From contig JAGEMR010000120.1 of assembly GCA_021030915.1 (NCBI GenBank), forward strand, positions 1 through 64,000: 64,000 nt of DNA, given 5' to 3'. A program made the position numbers and the translations under genes. The stretch comes from Astrothelium macrocarpum (Eukaryota; Ascomycota; Dothideomycetes; Trypetheliales; Trypetheliaceae). Shown here piece after piece: positions 1 to 9,306 of this stretch (the first letter of the stretch is position 1; every line of letters starts with the position of its first letter). The notes under the pieces were generated by a model that was given only the letters and a program-made list of their open reading frames with translations, was not told the DNA's origin and made no database searches.

Positions 1-25
1 GAGTCGGCCACTTTTCCGCACTCTC
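1..25 (+). repeat. Left terminal inverted repeat (cut by window edge)
   Basis: Perfect 25-base inverted match to 1772-1796. It begins at base 1, so the repeat presumably continues to the left of the window. Confidence 0.8.
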
Positions 26-1771
26 ATACAAAGAACTCAAATAACTTAACTATAACAACATAAATTTCTCTAAATTACTCAGAATTCTCTTTCTCAGATA
101 TATCTTTAATTACAATACAGATGCGCGCATTATACCCAGATTTGTTGCAGTTATCATATCGCCGTTTATATATTTTTGACATTCTTATACAACTATCATT
201 TTCATCTATTTCTTGTTATATTATCTGCTGAGACTCTTTCTGAATCTACAGATTCTATCCATTTTATATAAAAAAAGATCCTCCTTCTAATAGACGGGTT
301 TTTTTAATCCTCCGACGTCGGCTAAATTTTTGATTTATCATATGAAATGTTTTAATTTTTTCTTTCAAAAGGATCAATTGGTGTATTATTATAATCGTAT
401 CAAATGAAAACTGGTCAATAATAGATAAAAATTCAGATGAAGAATTATTTTGATATCATATAATTCGATTTTTGACATATTCAATTTGAGATTGTATTTC
501 GGTGGGGTTATTTGATATCTTTGATTCTTATAAAAGAAGGATTCTAAAAAAATTTCCCGAGAATGTAGATGTATATAATTTCATATCTAATTATGAAATC
601 ATATATTCTGAATCGTACGGTATAAATCCTGTTCCTCGAAAACCTCTTTGAATATTTGATTCTATTATAACAATCTGAAAAATCTTATAAAATACTAGAA
701 AAAAATCCTCTTTTAAAATATGAATAATATACGCTCATACGAGATTATCAATTATTTGACCATATACGTGTTTTAATACGTGAAAATAACCTATATTAAA
801 TGATTATAATTTATATAATGAATAAACAGACATATAAAATATAATAATATTATTCTTTTGATAATATAATTTAAAATCAATAAAATAATGATTTTTATAT
901 CCATCAAAAATAAAAAAATGATATATATTTATTATACGATTTTCAATATATCGATTAAAATATTGAATTCAATCTAGATTTCATTCATTTATTATTCAAT
1001 CATTATTCAATATAATAATTATTTAATCGTATAATAATGGATTATTTTTATATCAAAATGAAAAATAATTTTTATCCGCGATAATGATATATAATGGAAT
1101 AATATAATTCAATATATTCATATTTTAAATTATTATCATTTATTTTTAATTATTCTATTAAATTATATAAGATTTTTTATATCTTTTAATATTAATAATA
1201 ATTATTTCTGATGAAATTTGGCCTATTAAAAATCCCGTTTTATTAAAATTATAAATATCCTTTTTTTGAATATCAAATTTGTTGATTATATATTATATGA
1301 GATTAAATTATTCGCGAAATTTATCAGAATTTTCGTATTAAATTTTTTAATAATCGATTTTATGATTAAAATATATCCGGAATTTAGATTATCATTATAT
1401 GAAATTAAAAATTTAATTTTTATTTATACACGATATATCGTGATCATATAATAATTGATTCATCATATTTTTAATATTATAATATCGGAAAGAAAATGAT
1501 CATGAATTTAAATTAAATATATATCGTATAAATATTTATTTTTCTAATTTAATAAATTTTTGATTATAAAATCGAGTATTGTATTATGAAGATTTTTTGT
1601 ATTATCGATTTTGAAATATCGTACAAGGAATTTTATACATAATTATCACACGGCGAATATTTAATTTAGAATTCTTTTGAAATGTCTGAAATGCAAGAAT
1701 AAGGTCATTTTCTTTCTAGATTTGAACCATGATAGAATGTGAAGAAAATTTGATTTGAATAAGAATTATAC

Positions 1772-1818
1772 GAGAGTGCGGAAAAGTGGCCGACTCGCTT
1801 GGGTGGCCGACTCGCTTG
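1772..1818 (-). repeat. Right terminal inverted repeat with subterminal tandem duplication
   Basis: 1772-1796 mirrors bases 1-25. The unit GTGGCCGACTCGCTTG occurs at 1786-1801 and again at 1803-1818. These GC-containing ends survive inside DNA that is otherwise nearly all A and T. Confidence 0.75.
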
Positions 1819-1819
1819 T

Positions 1820-3250
1820 GTTATACGTTATCAAAATCATATAAATAGTTTTAAATATATATATAATTTTATGAATAAATAAAAATGAATTTTGAAAAAA
1901 TGTATTATAAACAATTTCTATTTTATTTTCTAATTCTGTTTTTTTTGAAGAAATTTGAATAATCATGATTGAATATATGTAAATTTTGTGCTGATCATAT
2001 GCGGAACGCATGTATAGCATGTCTCAAAATATAGGCTGTCTCAAAACACCGTGGTAGACCCTATATGAAAAAAAATATTAAAATTAAAATAAAAATTATA
2101 AAAATTGAAAAAAAAAAAAAATTTATTTAAATGATATATAAAATTGAATTGATTTTATATTAAATCAAAATTTTAAAAAAATTTTAAAATAAATTGAAAA
2201 TAATTTAATAAGAATATAAAATAAAAAAATCAATAATGATTAATCTATTAATCAATTTTAATTTTTTTTAAAAATAAAAATTTTATTTTTTTGAATTTAT
2301 GATTACAAAATAATTATATAATTTCAGATTTATTTTTATGTTTTAAATAAAAATAAAAAAGATAATTATAAAAATAATAAATATTATTAAAAAAAAAAAA
2401 AGATTAAAAAAAAAATTAAAAGAAAAATTGAAAAAAGAAAAGAAAAAAAAAAGAAATAAAAATTAAAAAAAATAACAAAAAATGAAATAAATTTTTATAT
2501 TTTTTTTATATTTATCATTTTATTAATTTATATATAAATAAAACTATCGAATCTATTATTAATGAAAATTTTGAAAATTTTATAATTATTGATTCTGACA
2601 ATGACGAAACGTCTTTTTTTTGAAATTCAAATAAGATTTCGTAATTGTTGAGATTTGGCTTTTTACGTGCTTTTTCCTTGTTCTTCTCTTGTTTCTGCTT
2701 GATTGTTCGTGTGCTTGTAGCTGGTGTGGACTTCTGGTTGGCGTCTCATAATAATTTAATAAAATAATTAAAAATTAAATAATTAAACAATTAAACAATT
2801 AAAAATTAAATAATTAAAAATTAAATTAATTATAATTTATTTAAATCGATTTTATTAAATTTATTATTTTTTAATAAAATTATGAATTATTTTATTAATA
2901 AATAATAAAAAATAAATTCAGAAAAAAAAAATTAATAACAGATTTAAAAAAGATTTAAAAATAATAAATTTAAAAAAAAATCAATAATAATAAATTCAAA
3001 AAAAAATCATTCAATAATTTTAAAAAATCGTTTAATAATTTTAAAAGATCCAATAAAAAATTCAAAAAATTCAATAAAAATAATATGAATTGATTGATTT
3101 TTAAAATAATCTAATTTAAATAAATAAAATAATCAAATATCTCATTAAAAATCAAATTTAAATAATTTCAATTTCATTTTTTTTTTTTGAATTAAATAAT
3201 AAAAATTAAAAATACAAATTTATTTTATTGATTTCTCAACATTGTATAAA
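1820..3250. other. AT-rich block, RIP-like, no gene
   Basis: Almost pure A and T with long A and T runs (for example near 2390-2470 and 2930-3060) and stops in all frames. It looks like an AT isochore of RIP-mutated repeats. The only less AT-rich part is about 2590-2750. Composition changes abruptly to normal near 3270. Confidence 0.7.
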
Positions 3251-4452
3251 TTTGATAGAGATTTATGTGTGCGGAACATCTTCGGCGAAATTATGAACCG
3301 TTTTGAGCCACTATCCGTTATGGCCGACCGAGCATCGTCATTCGGCGCCCTCACGACTTTCGTGCAGCCGCCTTAAGCCCGGGAAGGATTGGCGAGCGTG
3401 GCTGCGGGGAGTGGCCCGCCAGAAAAAGCCACAGAGAGCACGATGGGATGCTATTTGCTCATAAAGGGGCCCAAGTGTCCGTGATCCATGGTGAAATCCA
3501 ATCTCATTGGGCCTGTGCTTACTTGCGAGCTGGTGCTTATATGCGAGCTGTGCAAACAATCGGCTCATGAAATCCTCATTCATTATTTGATCTGAATCAA
3601 AATTCTCAGGCGTATCTGCAACAGACACTCAGGATAAGGCAGAAAAAGGCAGTGCAGGAACTATGTTCAAAGTAATCCCTGATTAATATTCCCGCGTTGG
3701 AGGCGTTCAAGTCATATATCAAGGACTTCTACCACCTTGTACATCAGACTCCAGCTGTTCTTTGTTTCCCTGGCACCTCACGAATCTATTTTCGATGGCC
3801 ATGTCATTAGATATTTTCCTCTCCTTGATAAGTGTTCTGCTCAACATCGTCCCAGCAGTAGCCGCTGCACTCACTATCTGGGACTTCTACCAGACCCTAC
3901 GCCTGCGTAGAACACGAGTATCCAATGCTGGTATGACCCTAGCTGCGTCACATGCATTCTTGAAGCTGACGTAGTGCCAGTGGTCAGGGAGGAGGAGCAA
4001 GAGATGCATCGTATGCTGTGATGAAGCCAGGAACTGCCGTCTTTGACTCCTGGACTCGCAACTATCAATCCTCTTATAACGAAGCGAAAGTCCCTGTTAC
4101 GGAACCGGCGGCCGAGACTTTTACTACGAGTTAGCAGTAAGTCAGGACACTGTATTCTTCTTCCTGTGAGCTAGGTCGCTAGAAAAGTCCAGAAATGTCA
4201 CCAGTCATAGTCATGGCATATTTTCGCTATCGATTGCTCAGCGTCGACTCCGAGCTAAACCGGAAGCCGGAGCATAGGTCCAAGATCGCAGGCAGACACG
4301 ACTGTGCAGACCACTGATGCTTTGGGTCTAACAGGATTCGGTTCGCTCGTCTTTGGAGATGGCCGAATATAATTGTGGCGGACTTGAGGGCTCCTGTAAT
4401 TTCGAAACCATGTGGTACCTCCCACGTTCGCCCGCGATTTGGCAGAAAAACA
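3251..4452. other. Junction of AT-rich block with unique DNA; no firm gene
   Basis: Base composition returns to normal. Short open frames exist on both strands, but only the small hydrophobic frame at 3795-3974 looks like protein. The rest holds nothing I can support. The 4227-4450 part lies downstream of the deaminase gene. Confidence 0.4.
3795..3974 (+). CDS. Small single-TM hypothetical protein
   Basis: Predicted 59-residue peptide starting at the first ATG of an open frame. Residues about 5-28 form one hydrophobic segment rich in L, I, V and A, followed by a basic stretch (LRLRR), so a single membrane anchor with a cytosolic basic side is likely. No family is recognised. The layout (short N-terminus, one hydrophobic helix, Arg-rich flank) resembles the small frame at 26889. 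It lies just beyond the AT-rich block and may be a fragment of a larger decayed gene. Confidence 0.3.
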   Translation: MAMSLDIFLSLISVLLNIVPAVAAALTIWDFYQTLRLRRTRVSNAGMTLAASHAFLKLT

Positions 4453-5334
4453 TCATTTGGTGCCATGCTCCAATATTCCCCACCTTGTTGATGTTTCCCA
4501 GCAGGTATCTGCAGGGTCATGCCAGGTGCCCTTCATCTTTCCGCGGACTTGGCTCCAATATACGTCACTCTCCATCATAACAATACTGTCGATGCCTTGG
4601 ATCGGACCAATAATCTCAATATCCTTTTGAGAGTCGAAAAGGATGTCGCGACAGTGCCATTTCATTGTCATGTTTTGGGGGTTGTTCTTGCCTGTCAGCT
4701 CCAGCAACTGGTCATTGCTTGCAGCATAGATTATCCTGCCTATATTGGCCCAATAGATAGTCGATGTACACATGGCGCAGGGCTCCCACGTTGAGTATAG
4801 GGTACAGGTCCACAAATATTCTTGCGTCAACTGAGCGGCAGCCGAGCGTGCAAGAGTACATTCGGCATGATTGACATGATCGACATTTCCTTGGGTTAGA
4901 ATGATGGTGGTATTGTCTGGACCGACTAAGCAAGCTCCAAAAGGTAGCTTGCCGTTTTGAACTGCACGAGTCTGGATCTTGAGACACTCGCGTATCCCAG
5001 CTTGGATTTCTTCTCGACTTGGGGCATTTGAGCGTCTAGGGAATAAATTTGAAGCAACAGACACGGTTGAATCAGGGTCGGAATTCATGACTGTGTCATT
5101 GTTGCTGTCCGAAATCGCACCAAGCGCTTTAGGATCTATACCAAACCCTGTAGCAATACTACGATCTGATGCTACACTTGCGCTTTCATTCGGATTTGAG
5201 GATGTGGAGTTAGATGCTGGAAGGGATGCATCTGCTTCTGTATCGCCTTTGGCATTCCAGTTTTGTAGCTCCTGAGGAAAGACAGCCAGAGGTTGCGACA
5301 GCCATTTCGCATAGTCGTTTGGAAAGGATGCCAT
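4453..5334 (-). CDS. Cytidine/guanine deaminase-like zinc enzyme
   Basis: Single-exon gene for 293 residues of the CMP/dCMP deaminase fold (guanine deaminase/TadA-type). The catalytic motifs are visible: HAE at residues 156-158 (zinc ligand and proton-shuttle Glu) and PCAMC at 185-189 (two Cys ligands). The fold starts near residue 108. Before it comes a Ser/Asn-rich, probably disordered extension of about 100 residues that nucleoside deaminases normally lack. The likely reaction is hydrolytic deamination of a purine or pyrimidine base or nucleoside; the substrate cannot be read from the sequence. The gene is divergent from the L19m gene, with 221 bp between the two start codons. Family assignment is firm, substrate is not. 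Confidence 0.85.
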   Translation of the reverse strand: MASFPNDYAKWLSQPLAVFPQELQNWNAKGDTEADASLPASNSTSSNPNESASVASDRSIATGFGIDPKALGAISDSNNDTVMNSDPDSTVSVASNLFPRRSNAPSREEIQAGIRECLKIQTRAVQNGKLPFGACLVGPDNTTIILTQGNVDHVNHAECTLARSAAAQLTQEYLWTCTLYSTWEPCAMCTSTIYWANIGRIIYAASNDQLLELTGKNNPQNMTMKWHCRDILFDSQKDIEIIGPIQGIDSIVMMESDVYWSQVRGKMKGTWHDPADTCWETSTRWGILEHGTK

Positions 5335-5555
5335 TCTACGCAGGTTGAGAAAAGTTCATCTTAAATACCGCATTAACAAATTTGAAGTCATGCGATTTCC
5401 CCTTGACATATTTCCTTTCCAAGGATTCAGAAGGGATGAAAATGCCGGGTAGATTGCGGGGGCAATGGATTGATTCCTCACCTCCCGAGCTTCTGCCGCT
5501 GAGCCAATCTTTCACTTCAACCACTGGTGGACATTGACATTTCATCCCATCACTC
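5335..5555. promoter_or_regulatory. Shared divergent promoter, deaminase / L19m
   Basis: 221 bp separate the start codons of two genes reading away from each other, so the promoter elements of both must lie here or overlap the 5' ends. No specific factor site is recognised. Confidence 0.5.
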
Positions 5556-6376
5556 ATGGCATCCAATTTACACACATTAAGGCCCTTAGCAAGATTAAAG
5601 CCCCTCGTACGACATCAGCGATGTATCAAACAGCGAAACCGCACTTACGCTACACTACAAACAAGCTCAGTCCGAGCAGATCCACCACCACTTTCGCAAA
5701 CGGGAAAAGCTGAGAAGTCGAGTACGACGTCACAAGTTCCCACAAAAATCTTTTGTTGACAATTCTTAGCTAATCATCTCGTCGCTGCTCCTGGTCACAA
5801 AATGCGTCGTATCACTATCATACCTGCCCCAACCGCCATGCACAAGATATGTCCCGACCCCGTCGGCACCTTTGAATCTTCTCAGATTGCCGCCCTCGAT
5901 CCTACTGGTGCCCGGAAAAGACTGTTTGCCCGTGATAATCCTGATGCTGCGAAAGTTGGCGATATCTTGCTGGTGCGCACGCGATCTGGCGATCCTTTTG
6001 CGGGTGTTTGTCTCAACATTAGGAGACAAGGTGTCGATACGGCGATCTTACTGAGGGGACAATTGACGCGAGTAGGAGTTGAGATGTGGTACAAGATATA
6101 CAGTCCAAATGTAGAAGGCATAGAGGTGGTACAACGAAGAGAGAAGAGGGCGAGAAGGGCAAGGCTGTACTATATGAGGTATGTCGTTAACGTACTGCTT
6201 CAAGTTTCGAACGAGAAAGCTAATTGCATGTCAGAAAACCGAAGCATGACGTTGGTAGTGTGGAGAACATTGTGCGGCAGTATCAAAAGCAGAGAGCTGC
6301 ACTGGGTACATCAGATGTCAAGGGCAGAGATGCGAATTCGGACAAGAAGAAGAATAATAAGCGTGGAAGAAACTAA
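5556..6376 (+). CDS. Mitochondrial large-subunit ribosomal protein bL19m
   Basis: Three exons: 5556-5721, 5770-6178 and 6235-6376, giving 238 residues. Introns are 48 and 56 bp; the second (GTATGT...CAG) rejoins the frame exactly. The N-terminus is Arg/Leu/Thr-rich without acidic residues, as expected of a mitochondrial presequence. The middle carries the L19 core: a KVGDILLVRT-type beta strand, the GVCLNIRRQG loop and the MWYKIYSPNV segment. The C-terminus after the second intron starts RKPKHDVGSVENI and ends Lys-rich. This is the Img1-type L19 of the mitoribosome, needed for mitochondrial translation. The first intron's donor (GTACGA) is the least certain junction. Confidence 0.9.
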
Positions 6377-6900
6377 TCAGCCCTTCTTGAGCTGCTGGAC
6401 ATGACATCATGTCTGATCTTTGTTATATCACTGTAAGACACCACAATAAAAATCTTCAATTCGCCAGCCCAGAAACATCTCGCTCTTATCACCAACGGAT
6501 ATCCAGCTTGGAAAGGCGAGCACGAGATCTTTTTCTCGTTTACTCCAACAACACGATCCCACGAACATACAAGGATCAACAACCCTATTAAACCCCATCG
6601 CAGTCTGGAGCTGTGCAATTGAAATGGATTGGCCCCCCTTTTATTACTTCCAGGATGATCTAAGACAGAGCCTTGGAGCTCCAAGCCAAAAAGCGTTTGT
6701 TGTTCCCGAATGAAACTGTTGGAGCTAGGGTGCGCTCTTGCGTTTGCGAGGTAACGATGTGCCAAACGCTCTTCTGCCTGAATGGAGTAGATACTACCAG
6801 TTTTGAAGGCTCGTTCCGTTTCTACGTTCCAATTTTGACCCGCTTTTGAAAGTCCGGTCTGAGCTACTCAGTCATCTCCTGTTGCTTGCTCCTATTCTCT
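6377..6900. other. Intergenic, nothing recognised
   Basis: About 520 bp downstream of L19m. The 130-codon minus-strand frame at 6373-6765 overlaps the L19m stop, has no family features and is probably chance. Confidence 0.4.
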
Positions 6901-7281
6901 ATGGCATATCCAGCAGTAACATCGACCGTCCCTGTCCTTGCGCCGGCTCCTACGCTAGGTAATCCTCCAACAGCAACTTCCACCTTCATCTACGAATCTT
7001 CCATGTACTCATCTTCAACAACTTCGAATCTCGAACAACCCACCATCTGCACTGTCTCTACGGCTTTCGGTGCTTCTCCCAGCGTAACAGTTTTTCCACC
7101 ACAGGATTGGACGCCTTCGAGCATACTGCCGACGGGTAGAATGGTCAGTGCTGCTCGTGGAAGCCTCGTTGTGGGAAGGCAGTCCAAGTCCGTGATAATG
7201 GGATGGAGAGTAATGACAAGTATACTGCTGATTTTCGCGACTTTTTTAGAGCTTAACAGCATGGCAGGATGGCATTTCTAA
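6901..7281 (+). CDS. Hypothetical Ser/Thr/Pro-rich protein with hydrophobic tail
   Basis: 126 residues from the first ATG of the frame. The first two thirds are rich in Ser, Thr and Pro with low charge, like a glycosylated wall protein. The C-terminal region (about residues 98-120) is hydrophobic after a basic patch, which could be a membrane anchor or a degenerate GPI signal. No clear N-terminal signal peptide is seen, so an upstream exon may be missing. No family recognised. Confidence 0.4.
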   Translation: MAYPAVTSTVPVLAPAPTLGNPPTATSTFIYESSMYSSSTTSNLEQPTICTVSTAFGASPSVTVFPPQDWTPSSILPTGRMVSAARGSLVVGRQSKSVIMGWRVMTSILLIFATFLELNSMAGWHF

Positions 7282-8437
7282 ACATCCACGGCCGAAATTG
7301 AAGAAAGAGGACAATTTCCTTAATGTAGCAAATACATGAGCAGTGGAAATCATTGATATTTGCCCGCCCTCTATGATGAGTTCATTTGAGCAAGATCTGA
7401 ATATCTGGCCTCGGCTCCCGCATGCGTATTAGAAAAGTCTAAGGGAGAGAAATTTCCAGTCGATTGGTGACCACTATAAGAGCATGTTGCTCTAGCTTGT
7501 CCGTTTCCACTTGTCCTATCACGGGCTTACTGCTAGTGTCAGGTCCAGTATTAAGCCAGCTTCCAATATCTCAGCTGGCGTGTCTTCATTGCTAGGAGAT
7601 TGTTTCCAGAATAGATCTCTGTAGCAGTACAACCATAGCAGGACCAGAATAATAGTCGCCACGATACCCACGATTGTAATAATTTGGCCGCGCTTCATCT
7701 CGAAATGCACTTTTGAGCGCAATATCGGTCAACTAGAGCAGAACGCTTGAGGGTTGGTTTGGGATTTGGGTCGTATAACTGCCTCTTTGACAGCAAGTGT
7801 TGGAAGATAAGGAAGCAGATTTATTACCCAATTTACATAATTCTACACTGTCAATTTGTCGGTTAAAATATCATTCTACGGATTTTGTTTACAGTTGTCA
7901 ATACAACAGAAGCGTGACATTGCTTGGTGCGAGGGAAATCAGGTCGCATATGACAGTGAATTTAATTAGAACCAGGGCGGACTGTTCGGAGTTTGCACCT
8001 TTGAACAAGGCGTTGTCATGCACCAACATATTGGACAAGCTCAAGAATCGAGCTATTGGACGCTTGGTTCTATGGTAGATTATGGCTGGATATTTGGCAT
8101 TCACCTTCTTGCAACTTTCTCAAGTGTGATCCAACATCACGAGAATCAATGACATTTGAGGAGCCAATGTATTTGGAAGTGATCTGTGTGCTCTCGATCA
8201 CTCATACCTTTGAATATGCGACATTACAGGCGCCTACGGTGATACGGTTAAATAACTCGGCACGATATGGTCCTCGCAATGATGTTTCAAACAACAAGAT
8301 TTTGGTAAACAACGCGTTCTATCAGTTAACATTCGACCCATCAACTCACCCAAGTGTAGATATTCATATTCTACACTCGGCATTCATTTCCCCGTCCTTG
8401 ACGACTCTGAGCTTGGGCAAACTAAATGTAAAGAGTT
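7282..8437. other. Intergenic; one small TM frame
   Basis: No recognisable gene except the weak small frame at 7519-7698 on the minus strand. Frames at 7797-8078 and 8056-8445 have no protein character beyond chance. Confidence 0.35.
7519..7698 (-). CDS. Small single-TM hypothetical protein
   Basis: 59 residues from the first ATG. After MKRG comes a strong hydrophobic segment (about residues 5-25, rich in I, V and L), then a polar acidic tail. That is a plausible one-pass membrane micro-protein. Nothing identifies a family, and short hydrophobic frames also occur by chance. Confidence 0.25.
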   Translation of the reverse strand: MKRGQIITIVGIVATIILVLLWLYCYRDLFWKQSPSNEDTPAEILEAGLILDLTLAVSP

Positions 8438-9202
8438 ATGGATAGATCGACGTCAGGGAGACCATCAATAAAAAGCAGCGCGTCGTCTTTGTCGATGCGA
8501 AGTGGAATGAGCGTCCAGCCGTCAAAAATCCCAAGGCCCATTGGTGGCTCTCAGGAATATCTCCGGCGTGAATATCGCTCCGCTAGCCACGGCCAAGGCT
8601 CGCGATCCGCCAGTGTCTCCGAACTCCCTATCAAAGAGCGTGGTCGGTACAACTGAGGCTCCGCCAGTTCGTGCTAATCACCATTAGATACGGAAGAACC
8701 TCATTCCACTTCCAAAGACGACCATCAATACAATGCGCGAGGTCGATCAAGCAATGTTCAGAGCACCCTGCCGTCCGTCCCTTCATCTTCGATGATACCC
8801 CCATCTCCAACAATCTCAAACAGCTCAGCCGAGAACGTCTCTACCGTTCTGTCCAACGTGGATTTCCAACCCAATCTCTCCTCCATAGGCAACTCCGAAC
8901 ATCCCCCAGCCGACCAAGCTGTGACAGCACCAAACCATCTACCAGATGACTTTGATGCAGGAAGATTCAGCCAAGATCACTCGCCCCGTCGAGTCCAAGT
9001 TCAGCACTCAAGGGCCGGAGAGCACGAACGAATTGAGGATATCTCAGGGAGTTTTTCAGAAGACGGAGGATCGCCTGCACTGACGCCAGTTCAGACACGC
9101 TCGCAGAGGGGGGTCAATCGAAGTCCGCCGCCGCCACTACTACCAAAGAAGTCACTCAAGGAGAAGATATTGAAGTTGCTGTCCTGTGGTGGTAAAGGGT
9201 GA
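8438..9202 (+). CDS. Ser-rich disordered protein with basic C-terminal helix
   Basis: Two exons (about 8438-8642 and 8688-9202) give about 239 residues. The intron has a good branch site (GCTAAT) and TTAG acceptor; the donor is either GTCGGT at 8643 or GTGGTC at 8640, and both keep the frame. The protein is dominated by Ser, Pro, Arg and Asp/Glu and looks disordered. It ends in a short lysine/leucine amphipathic helix followed by a Cys-Gly-Gly tail (KILKLLSCGGKG). That end could associate with membranes or be lipidated; this is inference. No family recognised. The codon pattern is consistent across the splice. Confidence 0.5.
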
Positions 9203-9306
9203 ATTGCCCCCTTGTTAATCTGCGATTAGATTAATCTATCCGTATAATGTAAGGTGTGCTGCGATTATCGAATGCACGCTGAGAAATGCTCAATCCCACA
9301 AGTAAT

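Larger units (their letters stand above)
1..1820. mobile_element. Degraded DNA transposon with terminal inverted repeats
   Basis: The first 25 bases of the window are the exact reverse complement of 1772-1796, so the two ends form a terminal inverted repeat around about 1.75 kb. That size would suit a Fot1/Pogo or other Tc1/mariner-type element. The interior is extremely AT-rich and has no long reading frame; the longest is about 61 codons near 1266. This fits a transposase destroyed by RIP. At the right end the 16-base unit at 1786-1801 recurs at 1803-1818, so the true repeat arm is longer than 25 bp and the left arm starts before the window. The family is not identifiable from what remains; the class assignment is inference from size and inverted repeats. 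Confidence 0.65.

Noticed and set aside
6373..6765. 130-codon minus-strand frame after L19m
   Set aside because: Overlaps the last L19m codons antisense and shows no protein features.
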